From NCBI RefSeq assembly GCF_016587375.1, contig NZ_BNJG01000003.1, forward strand, positions 434,001 through 498,000: a DNA stretch of 64,000 nt. Direction: 5' to 3'. Shown in pieces: positions 8,957-17,362 of the stretch. The stretch comes from Ktedonobacter robiniae. GTDB taxonomy: Bacteria; Chloroflexota; Ktedonobacteria; Ktedonobacterales; Ktedonobacteraceae. Under the pieces are notes generated by a model. The model saw nothing but the letters and a program-made list of their open reading frames with translations, was not told the DNA's origin and did no database searches. Position 1 is the first letter of the stretch. Each line of letters opens with the position of its first letter. Both the position numbers and the translations under genes were made by a program.

Positions 8957-9631
8957 ATGAGTATCGAATTGACAACAACAGAAGAACTACGGCAATCGGA
9001 CAACACTGGACTCCAGACCTACCTGAACGTTGTCCTGAAGCGGCGTTCTATCCGCAAACTGACATCAGGCCCCATCACTGATGAGATGATCCGTCATATC
9101 CTTGAGGCTGGCCGCTGGTCGCCTTCTTCTGGCAACACACAACCGGCGCGCATCGTTGTCATCAAAGAGCGGCAGAACGAGTTCTGGGATTTTGTTGCCA
9201 ACACATTGCAGCAAAAACTCCAGGGGGATCAGTTGGAACGCGCCCTCAATCGCATTCCTGGGTACCGTTCAGGCATCTTCACCCTCCTTTTTTACGAAGA
9301 TACCACCATTTCCAACAACCCACCGTTGCCTGGAGGAGCGGAAATCTGGAAGAATTTTGCTGCGCAAGCTATGGGGATCGTGCAGTCCAATGTATGGAAT
9401 GCTATCGCTGCCGCCGGATTAGCCGCCTCAAATCAGCATATAAATCTGCAAATAGAGGACGAATTGCGTGAATTCCTGGGTGTCCCTGCCACCTGGAAAA
9501 GCTATTCCATTTTCCCCGTTGGCTATGCTAACGAGACACCAGTTGAAAGAAGCCGTCACCCTCACGAAAGCACCATCTTCTACGAGCACGGTCCTCTAGA
9601 AGAATCCGTAGAAGTTTTAAGCCAGGAGTAG
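8957..9631 (+). CDS. Nitroreductase-family FMN oxidoreductase
   Basis: This 224-residue protein has the nitroreductase signature: an N-terminal RRSIRKLT FMN-phosphate segment near residue 28, then AGRWSPSSGNTQPARIVVI near 53, and a C-terminal PVGYANE segment near 190. Family members use FMN and NAD(P)H to reduce nitro groups, quinones or activated double bonds. It follows the hydroxylase-dioxygenase fusion by 92 bases on the same strand with a GAGGAGA ribosome binding site, so co-transcription is likely. Two tandem long hairpins lie beyond its stop. Its part in the pathway is unclear; reduction of a quinone or flavin for the hydroxylase is one guess. Confidence 0.85.
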   Translation: MSIELTTTEELRQSDNTGLQTYLNVVLKRRSIRKLTSGPITDEMIRHILEAGRWSPSSGNTQPARIVVIKERQNEFWDFVANTLQQKLQGDQLERALNRIPGYRSGIFTLLFYEDTTISNNPPLPGGAEIWKNFAAQAMGIVQSNVWNAIAAAGLAASNQHINLQIEDELREFLGVPATWKSYSIFPVGYANETPVERSRHPHESTIFYEHGPLEESVEVLSQE

Positions 9632-9710
9632 GCCAGATGCATGAAAGAAGCCATAGAAATCCTTTGTAAAGAAGGGTGAGAAAGCTTGTAGACCGAAGAA
9701 AAAAGATAGC

Positions 9711-9749
9711 TGCAGAGCACTTCAGAGCACCACTCTGAAGTGCTCTGCA
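9711..9749 (+). terminator. Hairpin after nitroreductase (17-bp stem)
   Basis: Arms 9711-9727 and 9733-9749 are exact reverse complements with a 5-base loop. There is no T-tract. It ends the rightward unit, or forms a pair with the longer palindrome next to it. Confidence 0.6.
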
Positions 9750-9754
9750 AGCAC

Positions 9755-9826
9755 ATCCCCTCGTGTGGGAGCGGTACGCTGTAGTTGGCTGGCCAACTAC
9801 AGCGTACCGCTCCCACACGAGGGGAT
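9755..9826. repeat. 72-bp perfect palindrome (35-bp arms, 2-base centre)
   Basis: Arms 9755-9789 and 9792-9826 are exact reverse complements. It lies between the nitroreductase gene and the LysR remnant. It is not flanked by a T-tract and shows no similarity to the other palindromes of the window. Confidence 0.9.
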
Positions 9827-10002
9827 CATAGTTCTGCGCCTTACCTTATCTACCAGCCTGCTTTGTAAACTGAGGCAACCACTCAAATACACAACATTCT
9901 AAACCCTTTGCGCGGCGAAGCCACACGAGCATCTGGAGCGAGTGCACGAAAACCATGCGAATTAGACACGCTCTGAGGATAGAAAAGAAAGGCAGAGGAT
10001 CG

Positions 10003-10925
10003 GTGCAACTACGTCAACTGGAGTATGTCGCGGCCATCGTGCAATGGAAAACCATGCGCAGGGCCGCGCAGGAACTGTATATCAGCGAAGCGACCATGAG
10101 CGAACAGATTCGGGCATTGGAGGCGGAATTTGGCTTTCCTCTGTTTGAACGGGAGAAGCGCTCGCTGCGTTTGACGCCCGCAGCCGAGCAATTATTGCCA
10201 GGCCTGTACACTCTTTTACAGGCCAAACAGGCGCTCGAACAACGCGTTGCCGAGATCAAAAATCCTGCTGCTGGGCAGATTCGCCTGGGGATCACGCCAA
10301 TTCCCATGGCCCTGTTTCTGCCCACCATTCTCCAGGAATTTCGCAAACGCTATCCAAAGGTGCAGGTCGATATTTATGAGGGGGACCCTATGCGATCGCA
10401 GAACAACTGGAGAACCACCGCCTGGACATCGCAATTTTAACTATTTCTGATCTCGTCCCGTTCAATTTCAAAAAGCTGATTCTGCAGCCCCTGATGACAG
10501 CAGAATTTGTTGCTCTGACCTCCCGGCATCATCATTTAGCGCATAAAGAGAGAATCTCCAAAGCACAGTTTTGCCAGGAGGAGATGGTCATGTATTCTGA
10601 GAAGATTGTGCACCAGACGCCACTCCAGGCGATGCTTGGCCCCCACTTTGAGCGGAATATTGTCTATTCCACGAATCACCCTCAATCAGCTATCTCGCTG
10701 GTTCAGGCCGGAATGGGTATCGTTTTCTTGCCCAGATATCTGGTAGAAGCGCAACAAATGGCCGCGCACCTGCGTGACCTGAGGATCCTCGACCTTGCCC
10801 CGGAGCTCGCGCGTCCCATCCAACAGTTTCACCACGTCTGCGCCTATCCGCAGCAACAGTACCAATCCAAGCAGGTAAAAGTGCTGGCCGACATTATCCG
10901 CGAGTGTTTCCACGCTTTTTCCTGA
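10003..10925 (+). pseudogene. LysR-family regulator with a -1 frameshift
   Basis: Two frames together encode a full LysR protein. The first, from GTG 10003 (an upstream ATG at 9955 is also in frame), gives the helix-turn-helix (LRQLEYVAAIVQWKTMRRAA) and part of the effector domain. The second continues it to 10925. They join near 10387, where loss of one C in a GACCCTAT stretch moves the frame; restoring it gives a continuous GDPYAIAEQLENHRLDIAIL segment. The restored protein is about 307 residues, normal for the family. Either it is a recent pseudogene or a homopolymer sequencing error. The aromatic catabolism cluster lies immediately upstream. Confidence 0.8.
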
Positions 10926-10952
10926 ATCTTCCAAAATAATCTCTCTCAATTC

Positions 10953-10999
10953 AAATGGCTGTGATTGGTCGAGCTTCGCTCAGCCAATCACAGCCATTT
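10953..10999. terminator. Bidirectional terminator hairpin (16-bp stem plus inner stem)
   Basis: Arms 10953-10968 and 10984-10999 pair perfectly, with an inner GAGC/GCTC stem (10971-10974, 10978-10981). It lies between the convergent LysR remnant and the secreted protein gene, with short A- and T-runs at the edges. Confidence 0.75.
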
Positions 11000-11015
11000 C
11001 TTTGAAAAAGCCTAC

Positions 11016-12170
11016 TTAGCACCCATCCGAGCTCGAATAGCTCTTAAACGTGTCTAGATAGCTGTAGTTGCCCTGATAGCCAATTGAAGGCGACTGGCGC
11101 GCGAACCAGGAGAAGAAGGCTTCATCCTGCAGTGTGTAGCCATTTTCCTTGAAGATCGTGCCGACCAGCGGATCACCGTCCTCAAGGACAGGAGAGCAGC
11201 CATACTGCGGCTCGTTCGGCACACTCCAGGTCGGAACGGTATTGTTGGTGTAGGGATCGGACATCCACTCAGAGAGCTCGTGGCTCAGCGCTGCCACGTC
11301 CGAGAACCCGCTGAAGAGATAAGGATCGAAGTACGAGGACCAGGCGTAGGTGGTATCGCCGGAGACGCCCTGGCCGGTCGTGCTGTGATATCCGCCAACG
11401 CCGCCCTGGATGAGCACATCATAGCTGAGAAAGATCGTCAACTCATTCGGGCTCGCCTGCTCGGTCTGCAACAGTTGCTGCATCATCCCATCCCACCAGT
11501 TGATGTCGCCGATGTTGCCATAGTAGCTATTGCTGAAGATCAGCAGCCCGCCATGACTGGCATCAACATTGATCGTGACCTCCTTCTCAACCTTGGGCTT
11601 TCCCAGCAGAACGTGATAGTCGGGGCTGCTCTGCTGGATGGTATTCCAGAACGAGCCGCGCTGGATCGCGTCGGTATACTGGGTATCGCCGGTAGCAAAG
11701 GAGGTATTGCTGAACAGCGGCGAGTTGATAACCGCATGCACATTGTTCGATCCATCGAACACGTTCGAGCCAATGACTACCTTCAGGGGAACAATCTTGA
11801 CCGGGATAGTGGTTGTGGCCGAGCCAAGCTTGGGATCGGTGCCAACCATCGTGTAGGGGTAAGTTGTCCCATTATAGTCAAACGAGGATGTCCAGGTTGC
11901 CAGGTCCGACGGCGCCTTCTTGCCCTGTTGCTGGGGCTGGCTCTTGTGCTGAAAGTGGTAATTTTTAGGGACAAAGGGCGAACTCTTTGGCGAACTCTTT
12001 AAGCTTGGCGTGGCATCGGCTATTATTGGATTTGTGTTGTCAGTCGCGGAAGCAGGGTTGCCCGCCGCAAGCGTCCGGTGGTTGGCCGCGAAGAACATAG
12101 TGAGCGCGAGTACTGTCACCAGGAGCAGGCTAAACGTGGCCAGACTGATAAATAGTTTCCGAAATTTCAA
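11016..12170 (-). CDS. Secreted protein with HELSEW motif
   Basis: A 384-residue protein starting at a TTG codon preceded by GAAGGAAAAAGC. Residues 1-36 form a signal peptide with a hydrophobic core (LATFSLLLVTVLALTMFF) and a likely LAAG cleavage area. A Pro/Ser/Lys-rich linker follows to about residue 85. The rest looks like a globular extracellular domain. Near residue 295 the segment ALSHELSEWMSDPYTN resembles the HExxxxxxDP signature seen in zinc-metalloprotease-like and EXORDIUM-like secreted proteins, but a complete zinc site cannot be assigned. The single C-terminal Cys and GCSPV could form a disulfide. Function is not known. Confidence 0.75.
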   Translation of the reverse strand: MKFRKLFISLATFSLLLVTVLALTMFFAANHRTLAAGNPASATDNTNPIIADATPSLKSSPKSSPFVPKNYHFQHKSQPQQQGKKAPSDLATWTSSFDYNGTTYPYTMVGTDPKLGSATTTIPVKIVPLKVVIGSNVFDGSNNVHAVINSPLFSNTSFATGDTQYTDAIQRGSFWNTIQQSSPDYHVLLGKPKVEKEVTINVDASHGGLLIFSNSYYGNIGDINWWDGMMQQLLQTEQASPNELTIFLSYDVLIQGGVGGYHSTTGQGVSGDTTYAWSSYFDPYLFSGFSDVAALSHELSEWMSDPYTNNTVPTWSVPNEPQYGCSPVLEDGDPLVGTIFKENGYTLQDEAFFSWFARQSPSIGYQGNYSYLDTFKSYSSSDGC

Positions 12171-12250
12171 AGCTTTTTCCTTCTTTGTGGATTTCAGAGC
12201 ATGTAGAGCAAAACATTAGTAAGAATGCAGAAGTAGGTACATAACGCACA

Positions 12251-13441
12251 TTATGGGCAGGTGTGCATGATCAGGGAATCTAATTCCTCATAACCGATAA
12301 AGGTGTCACCTGCTGTCCAGACCTGCTCGCTGCCTGACGCATGGGTGACGCCCTGCAGAATATTCCCATCAGTGCTAAGATTTGGACTCGTGACTATGTT
12401 CCAGCTTTTGCCATCCCAGTGCATTGTCAACGTATTAAGCGGAGCGGTGGGATCGGTGCTGTTCATCTGCGCGCCAACCGCCCAGACATTGTTGGAGGCG
12501 AGCGTGGTCACGCCCAGGAGTTGCGCGGAGGTTTGTGGGATTACAGGGTTCTGCGCGATGCTCCAGCTGGTGCCATCCCAGTGCATCATCAGCGTGGAAT
12601 AGTTGCCGGAGAGGTCGTCAAAGCCGAAGCCGACCGCCCACATGTTCTTGCTGCTAGAGGCAGAGACAGCGAGCAGCTTGGTGTTAATTCCTTGCAGGGT
12701 TGGGCTATTCACGACGCTCCAGTTGGTGCCATCCCAATGCTCGATCAGAGGAGCGTCGATGAATGCATTGACGCCGTAACTGCCGACGGCCCAGACATCG
12801 TTCGCGGAGATGGCGGTCACACCATTCAGCGAACTGCTGCTGGTGTCGGGGTTGGGGATGATGCTCCAACTGGTGCCGTCCCAATGCTCGATCAGCGGCT
12901 TACTGGGACTTCTGAACCCTGCCTGGGCGTAGCCAACGGCCCAGGCGTCGTTGCTTGAAACAGCCGTGACCGCCTTCAGGAAGCTGTGGCCGGTGCTAGA
13001 GACATTGGGGCTGGGGACGACGCTCCATACCTGTCCATTCCAGTGCTCGGTCAGCGTTTGGGCATAATAGTCGGCCGACTGAGCGCCAACTGCCCAGACA
13101 TCATTGCTCGCAGACCCCGCAACACCGTAGAGTGACTGGAGCAGGGTCGGATTAGGCGTGGAAACTATGCTCCAGCTCTTGCCGTCCCAGTGTTGAGCCA
13201 TCGTGGAGTACCCCACCGTCCCCGACGTATTGGACTGCCCAACCATCCAGATGTCGTTCGGGGACAGCGCCGCGATACCCCGATCCGCCGTGATGTTCTG
13301 CGGATTGGAGCTGGAGGTAACGGTCCAGCTGTCACAACCGGTAGTGGGCATGGCAGTGGCAAATGAGGAAGTGGAACAGAATACGGTCAAACAAAGAGCC
13401 GTAACCAGGCCAATCAAAAAAGTACGAAAAGGTTTTTGCAT
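12251..13441 (-). CDS. Secreted seven-repeat propeller-like protein
   Basis: The ATG at 13441 follows a GGAGGTC ribosome binding site and gives a clean signal peptide (MQKPFRTFLIGLVTALCL, then CSTSSFATA), so it is preferred over an in-frame codon at 13552. The mature protein consists of seven repeats of about 50 residues, each with a VWAVG-type strand and a HWDG-x-W-S segment followed by PN. Seven such blades suggest a closed beta-propeller. Variants are WMVG in repeat 1 and WTAG in repeat 7; the last blade lacks the HWDG strand and ends in HTCP, perhaps completed by the N-terminal CDSWTV segment. It is extracellular; ligand unknown. Confidence 0.85.
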   Translation of the reverse strand: MQKPFRTFLIGLVTALCLTVFCSTSSFATAMPTTGCDSWTVTSSSNPQNITADRGIAALSPNDIWMVGQSNTSGTVGYSTMAQHWDGKSWSIVSTPNPTLLQSLYGVAGSASNDVWAVGAQSADYYAQTLTEHWNGQVWSVVPSPNVSSTGHSFLKAVTAVSSNDAWAVGYAQAGFRSPSKPLIEHWDGTSWSIIPNPDTSSSSLNGVTAISANDVWAVGSYGVNAFIDAPLIEHWDGTNWSVVNSPTLQGINTKLLAVSASSSKNMWAVGFGFDDLSGNYSTLMMHWDGTSWSIAQNPVIPQTSAQLLGVTTLASNNVWAVGAQMNSTDPTAPLNTLTMHWDGKSWNIVTSPNLSTDGNILQGVTHASGSEQVWTAGDTFIGYEELDSLIMHTCP

Positions 13442-13648
13442 ACCTGACCTCCAAATAAGATTGTTTTGGGGATTTGCTTCCCCCCCTTCTCCCATCCATC
13501 TGGTCAGCCTGGTGAACAGGGAAAAAATGAGAGTGAATTTTGTTCTCCGCATTCATGCCAGGCGCAACCATTATAAGGGATATTTTTGCCCGGTTTGATC
13601 GGTTTTTCCGTTCACGTAATCGGTTTTTCCTGTCACGTTTCTTGGTCC

Positions 13649-13704
13649 TTGACTTTGCTTCCTTGGAGGACTATACTTTATTTATATCGAGCGCTTGATA
13701 TAAA
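13649..13704 (+). promoter_or_regulatory. TetR promoter and operator
   Basis: TTGACT (13649-13654), a 17-base spacer and TATACT (13672-13677) form a strong promoter. The adjoining 24-bp palindrome at 13681-13704 (halves TTTATATC and GATATAAA around AGCGCT, one mismatched pair) is a likely TetR operator covering the start site. Confidence 0.7.
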
Positions 13705-13724
13705 ATAACTTAAGGAAAAAAACG

Positions 13725-14315
13725 ATGCCGAAACTGGTCGATCATGTAAGTTATCGCAAGCAATTGTTGAGGCAATGTTTTGATCTGTTTGCCCAACGGG
13801 GCTATAGCTCACTGACCACGCGTCAGATTGTCGAAGCACTCAACGTTTCGAGTGGAACGCTCTACCATTACTTTCCCTCCAAAGAAGCCTTGTTCCAACA
13901 GCTGGTTGAAGAGATTACACAACAAACGGTCGTTGATGCCATGGCTCGGGCACAAGAGCATGCCACTTTTGAGGAACGCTTGCTGGACTTCTTTCGCTTT
14001 CTGGCTGAGCATGAGAAGCATTTCCAGAAATACCATCTGATCATACTGGATTATTATCAACATCGCGAGCTCTATGGCAGCGATGCGCAAGCGATCCTCC
14101 AGGCGGCTATAGACCGCTATGACCAGGCTATCCAGCAGTATGTTGGGGTATCTAATTTCAATCTCTGTTCACAGCTTCGATATTATATCAATGGTTTGTT
14201 GAGCGTGAGAATGATGCTTGGCACTACTATTCCCTTCGTTGAGCAAGCGCGTCCTTTTATCGACATGTTCACCCAGGCTGTGCAAAACGCGCCAGGTGAA
14301 ACAACAGAAAGGTAG
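13725..14315 (+). CDS. TetR-family regulator
   Basis: A 196-residue TetR protein with its helix-turn-helix at residues 10-57 (GYSSLTTRQIVEALNVSSGT, LYHYFPSKEALF) and a helical ligand domain. It lies just downstream of a promoter and palindromic operator and 11 bases ahead of the R2-like oxidase gene, so it probably represses itself and the whole oxidase-P450 unit. The ribosome binding site is AAGGAA. The ligand is unknown but could be the substrate of the downstream enzymes. Confidence 0.92.
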   Translation: MPKLVDHVSYRKQLLRQCFDLFAQRGYSSLTTRQIVEALNVSSGTLYHYFPSKEALFQQLVEEITQQTVVDAMARAQEHATFEERLLDFFRFLAEHEKHFQKYHLIILDYYQHRELYGSDAQAILQAAIDRYDQAIQQYVGVSNFNLCSQLRYYINGLLSVRMMLGTTIPFVEQARPFIDMFTQAVQNAPGETTER

Positions 14316-14326
14316 GAACCATTTCG

Positions 14327-15214
14327 ATGGCAATGACCCCTCCACGCACTTATACCACGCTGACCAGTCGAGGTCTGCGTCATGACATCTGGCCCATGCG
14401 GCTGTACCACAAGGCCAAAAAGCTGGGCACCTGGAATCCTCGCGACATTGATCTGACTCAGGATCGAGAGGACTGGTTACGTCTTCCTGAGGAAAGGAAA
14501 GAGCGTCTGCGCGGTCTGATTCTGGGCTTTCAAGTGGGAGAAGAAGCTGTGACGCTCGACCTGCTTCCACTGGTCCTGACCATGGCCCGCGAAGGTCGCC
14601 TGGAAGAGGAGATGTTTCTGACCACGTTCTTGTGGGAAGAGGCGAAACACACCGAGTTTTTCCGGCGTATGCTGGATGAGGTGTTAGAGGAGCACGAGGA
14701 TTTGAACCAGGTTCGTGGCGTAACAAATGAGCGGGATGTGTTCTCTGAGGAGTTGCCTTCCGTCATGAATCGCTTGCTCACCGATCCTTCCCCCGAGAAT
14801 CAGGTCAGAGCATCGGTCCTTTATAACATGATTGTTGAGGGGGTTTTGGCAGAGACTGGGTATTATACTTACTCGCGAGAGCTCAGCGCAAGCAAGATGA
14901 TGCCAGGATTACTACAAGGCATTCAATTGATTAAACGCGACGAGTCCCGGCATATTGCCTATGGCGTCTTTCTGATTTCCCGCCTGGTTGCCCATGACAA
15001 GTCCCTCTGGCCTCTGGTGGAAGAGAGGATGCACAGCTACTTTGACGCGATTACCCGTGCTCAGGACCACAATGAGGCTCCTGAAGATATCCGCGCGTAT
15101 GCTAAACAGCAGTTTGAGAAACGGTTGGCGCGCATCGCGCGTGCCCGCGAGCAGAGCGTGGAGCAGATCTATCAGCAGAGCAGCGATGAGGTGACCGAAA
15201 CAGCGACATTTTGA
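14327..15214 (+). CDS. R2-like ligand-binding oxidase (R2lox)
   Basis: A 295-residue ferritin-like protein related to ribonucleotide reductase subunit R2. All expected metal ligands are present: Glu72, Glu105 and His108 (WEEAKH), Glu171, Glu206 and His209 (DESRH). Val75 and Tyr166 stand at the positions that form the valine-tyrosine crosslink in characterised R2lox proteins, which hold a Mn/Fe centre and a fatty-acid-like ligand. The spacing matches the Geobacillus and Mycobacterium proteins as known from the literature. The reaction in cells is not established for the family. Its place between TetR and ferredoxin/P450 genes suggests a redox role on a lipophilic substrate. Confidence 0.92.
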   Translation: MAMTPPRTYTTLTSRGLRHDIWPMRLYHKAKKLGTWNPRDIDLTQDREDWLRLPEERKERLRGLILGFQVGEEAVTLDLLPLVLTMAREGRLEEEMFLTTFLWEEAKHTEFFRRMLDEVLEEHEDLNQVRGVTNERDVFSEELPSVMNRLLTDPSPENQVRASVLYNMIVEGVLAETGYYTYSRELSASKMMPGLLQGIQLIKRDESRHIAYGVFLISRLVAHDKSLWPLVEERMHSYFDAITRAQDHNEAPEDIRAYAKQQFEKRLARIARAREQSVEQIYQQSSDEVTETATF

Positions 15215-15608
15215 ATGTAAAACTCGTTCTTTCGACTGTTCCGTTTTTGTATTGCTGTGATCGAGCTAAATCAACATACATGGAGGGAAGAATGGTAGAT
15301 TCCTTGCTTCATCATTGGTTAGCACTGTGCAAGAAGCCTTCTTCCCTGCTCAGGCCTCTCCCCATCCCTGGTGGCGAAGCTGCGTCCCTGCTCTCATCTC
15401 AAGAATTCTGTTGAAATGATGGGCCATCTTCGAAAAACAAGCAAGTTGTACTTTGAGATAGACGAAATCGCTCGTCCTCTTCATAGGAATTTGGGCCTAT
15501 GCATATTACTGAGATCATTCCACAGATGTGGTTCTCTCCGTGAGTATCTTGGAGACAGAAGATCCTTTGTTTGCAAAAGCCAGCCGGAGACACGAAAGGA
15601 GCATTCAT
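15215..15608. other. Gap of 394 bases inside the R2lox-P450 unit
   Basis: No gene is supported here. The stretch includes one copy of a roughly 140-base dispersed repeat (15359-15500). It interrupts an otherwise tightly packed unit, so the ferredoxin-P450 part may have its own promoter; none was clearly recognised. Confidence 0.45.
15359..15500. repeat. Dispersed repeat, copy A
   Basis: This segment aligns with 26395-26535: about 40 nearly identical bases (from TCCCCATCCCTGG through CTCAAG) followed by about 100 more diverged ones that share AACAAGCAA and GCTC(G/A)TCCTCTTCA blocks. Neither copy encodes a recognisable protein. Confidence 0.7.
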
Positions 15609-15851
15609 TTGAGGATTGTGGTTGATTTGACCCGTTGTCAGAGCTATGGGCAGTGCGTCTTTGCCGCGCCGAGTGTCTTCCGCTTTCATGGCGAAGAAGC
15701 CCTTGAATATGACTATACCCCCGATGACCAGCTACGTGAACAGGTCAGGTGGGCCGCAGCGGCCTGCCCGGTCCATGCCATCACACTCGATTACCTGGAT
15801 GAGCAAGCGGAGGCCGTTTCTCCATCAGAAAATGTTAGAGGCAAGGCATGA
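15609..15851 (+). CDS. [3Fe-4S]-type ferredoxin
   Basis: An 80-residue ferredoxin. The TTG at 15609 is chosen because AAAGGAG lies seven bases upstream and the product starts exactly like the family (RIVVDLTRC). Three cysteines fit a [3Fe-4S] cluster: Cys10, Cys16 (CQSYGQC) and Cys53 (ACPVHAI); the extra cysteine of [4Fe-4S] proteins is absent. Such ferredoxins carry electrons to bacterial P450s. Its stop overlaps the start of the reductase gene (ATGA), pointing to translational coupling. It likely passes electrons from the reductase to the P450, and perhaps to R2lox. Confidence 0.88.
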   Translation: MRIVVDLTRCQSYGQCVFAAPSVFRFHGEEALEYDYTPDDQLREQVRWAAAACPVHAITLDYLDEQAEAVSPSENVRGKA

Positions 15852-17362
15852 CAAGCAGCCATCCCTCCTTGTCAAATGGCTCCTCCAATGGCCGTGTGGT
15901 GATCGTTGGTGCCTCGCTGGCCGGTTTGCGCGCAGCAGAGACCCTGCGCGCAGAAGGATTTACTGGTCAGCTGACCCTGATCGGTGATGAACCTTACGAA
16001 CCCTATGATCGCCCGCCCTTATCCAAAACCGTCCAGGCCGGATGGATCTCGGAAGAGCACACCACCCTGCCCCGGCGACGAGATGTCGCGGCCGAATGGT
16101 TGCTGGGAACCCCGGCGACGGGGCTGGATCTGCCCAACCGGCAAGTTCTGCTTGCCGATGGACGCCAGGTTCCCTTTGATCGCCTCTTGATCGCCACAGG
16201 CACCCGGGCGCGTCCCTGGCCGGACAAAGAGCAAGCTGCCCTCGACGGGGTGTTTATAGTTCATACCCGTGATGATGCCGCCCGGCTTCATGCTCGTCTC
16301 GCAGCGGGCCCCAAACGAGTGCTAGTGATTGGTGCTGGCTTTACCGGCTCTGAGGTGGCCTCTGTCTGTCGCGAACTCGGCCTGGAAGTCACCGTCACTG
16401 AACGCAGTGTGGCGCCACTAGCGGGCGCCCTTGGCCAGGCGGCAGGCACCTTTGCCGCCTATTTACAGCGCCAGCACGGGGTGGATCTGCGCTGCAATAC
16501 CACGGTTCTGGTCCTGGAGGGGAATGCCCAGAAGAAGCTACGCCGCGCTCAGCTCTCCGATGGCAACGAACTGGACGTGGAGGTGGCCGTGGTGGCCCTT
16601 GGCTCTCTGCGCAATACCGAATGGTTACAGGGCGCCGGACTGGCCGCCGACGCCCGCGGGGTGGTGTGCGATGCTTCCTGTCGCGCCTTTGATGCCGATG
16701 GAGTGGTCACCGATGACATTTTCGTCGCAGGAGACGTGGCCCGCTGGCCCCACCCCCTCTATGACGGGCAACTCCTGGTGGTCGAGCACTGGAGCAACGC
16801 TGTCACCCAGGCTGAGACCGCGGCTCATAACATGCTGGCCAGTTCGGCGACGCGCCGCGCGCACAAACACCTGCCCTCCTTCTGGTCCAACCAGTTCGGG
16901 GTCAATATCAAGGCCATCGGTCTGCCCACCATCGCCGATACCATAGTCCTGACCCAGGGATCGATCGAGGAGCGTCGCCTGGTCGCTGCTTACGGTCATC
17001 AGGGCCACATCGTCGCGGCGGTTGCCGTCAACGCGCCCAGGTCCTTACCAGCCTATCAAGGACTGATCGAGGCCCGTGCGCCGTTTCCGCCAGAACTGCA
17101 CGCCTCCAATGGGCCAACTGAGCTGCATCCCTTACCGGCAGGCTTTCCGAAGCGTGGACAGCCCACTCACGATCCGGGGGCCGTGCCCACGGGTGCCGGC
17201 CCGAATACACCGGAACAGAGGATCTCGGAAGAGGTACTCAAGCTGTTGGACCCGCGGGTGCCCCTTGGCGCGCCACCCCTCATGATGATGCACGCGAACA
17301 ATATGGACATGGGGACGAGATCCGTCATGCAAGAAGGACACACAGGAGAAATGCGCTCATGA
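15848..17362 (+). CDS. FAD-dependent ferredoxin reductase
   Basis: A 504-residue two-dinucleotide-domain flavoprotein. The FAD motif VVIVGASLAGLRAAE is near residue 18, the NAD(P)H motif VLVIGAGFTGSEVA near 158, and the FAD-closing DDIFVAGDVARWPHP near 293. It resembles ferredoxin and rubredoxin reductases of P450 systems, usually about 400 residues long. Here a Pro/Gly-rich C-terminal tail of roughly 85 residues, ending in Met-rich sequence (LMMMHANNMDMG), is added and unexplained. The gene overlaps its neighbours by four bases at both ends (ATGA), indicating a coupled electron-transfer cassette. Confidence 0.92.
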   Translation: MTSSHPSLSNGSSNGRVVIVGASLAGLRAAETLRAEGFTGQLTLIGDEPYEPYDRPPLSKTVQAGWISEEHTTLPRRRDVAAEWLLGTPATGLDLPNRQVLLADGRQVPFDRLLIATGTRARPWPDKEQAALDGVFIVHTRDDAARLHARLAAGPKRVLVIGAGFTGSEVASVCRELGLEVTVTERSVAPLAGALGQAAGTFAAYLQRQHGVDLRCNTTVLVLEGNAQKKLRRAQLSDGNELDVEVAVVALGSLRNTEWLQGAGLAADARGVVCDASCRAFDADGVVTDDIFVAGDVARWPHPLYDGQLLVVEHWSNAVTQAETAAHNMLASSATRRAHKHLPSFWSNQFGVNIKAIGLPTIADTIVLTQGSIEERRLVAAYGHQGHIVAAVAVNAPRSLPAYQGLIEARAPFPPELHASNGPTELHPLPAGFPKRGQPTHDPGAVPTGAGPNTPEQRISEEVLKLLDPRVPLGAPPLMMMHANNMDMGTRSVMQEGHTGEMRS

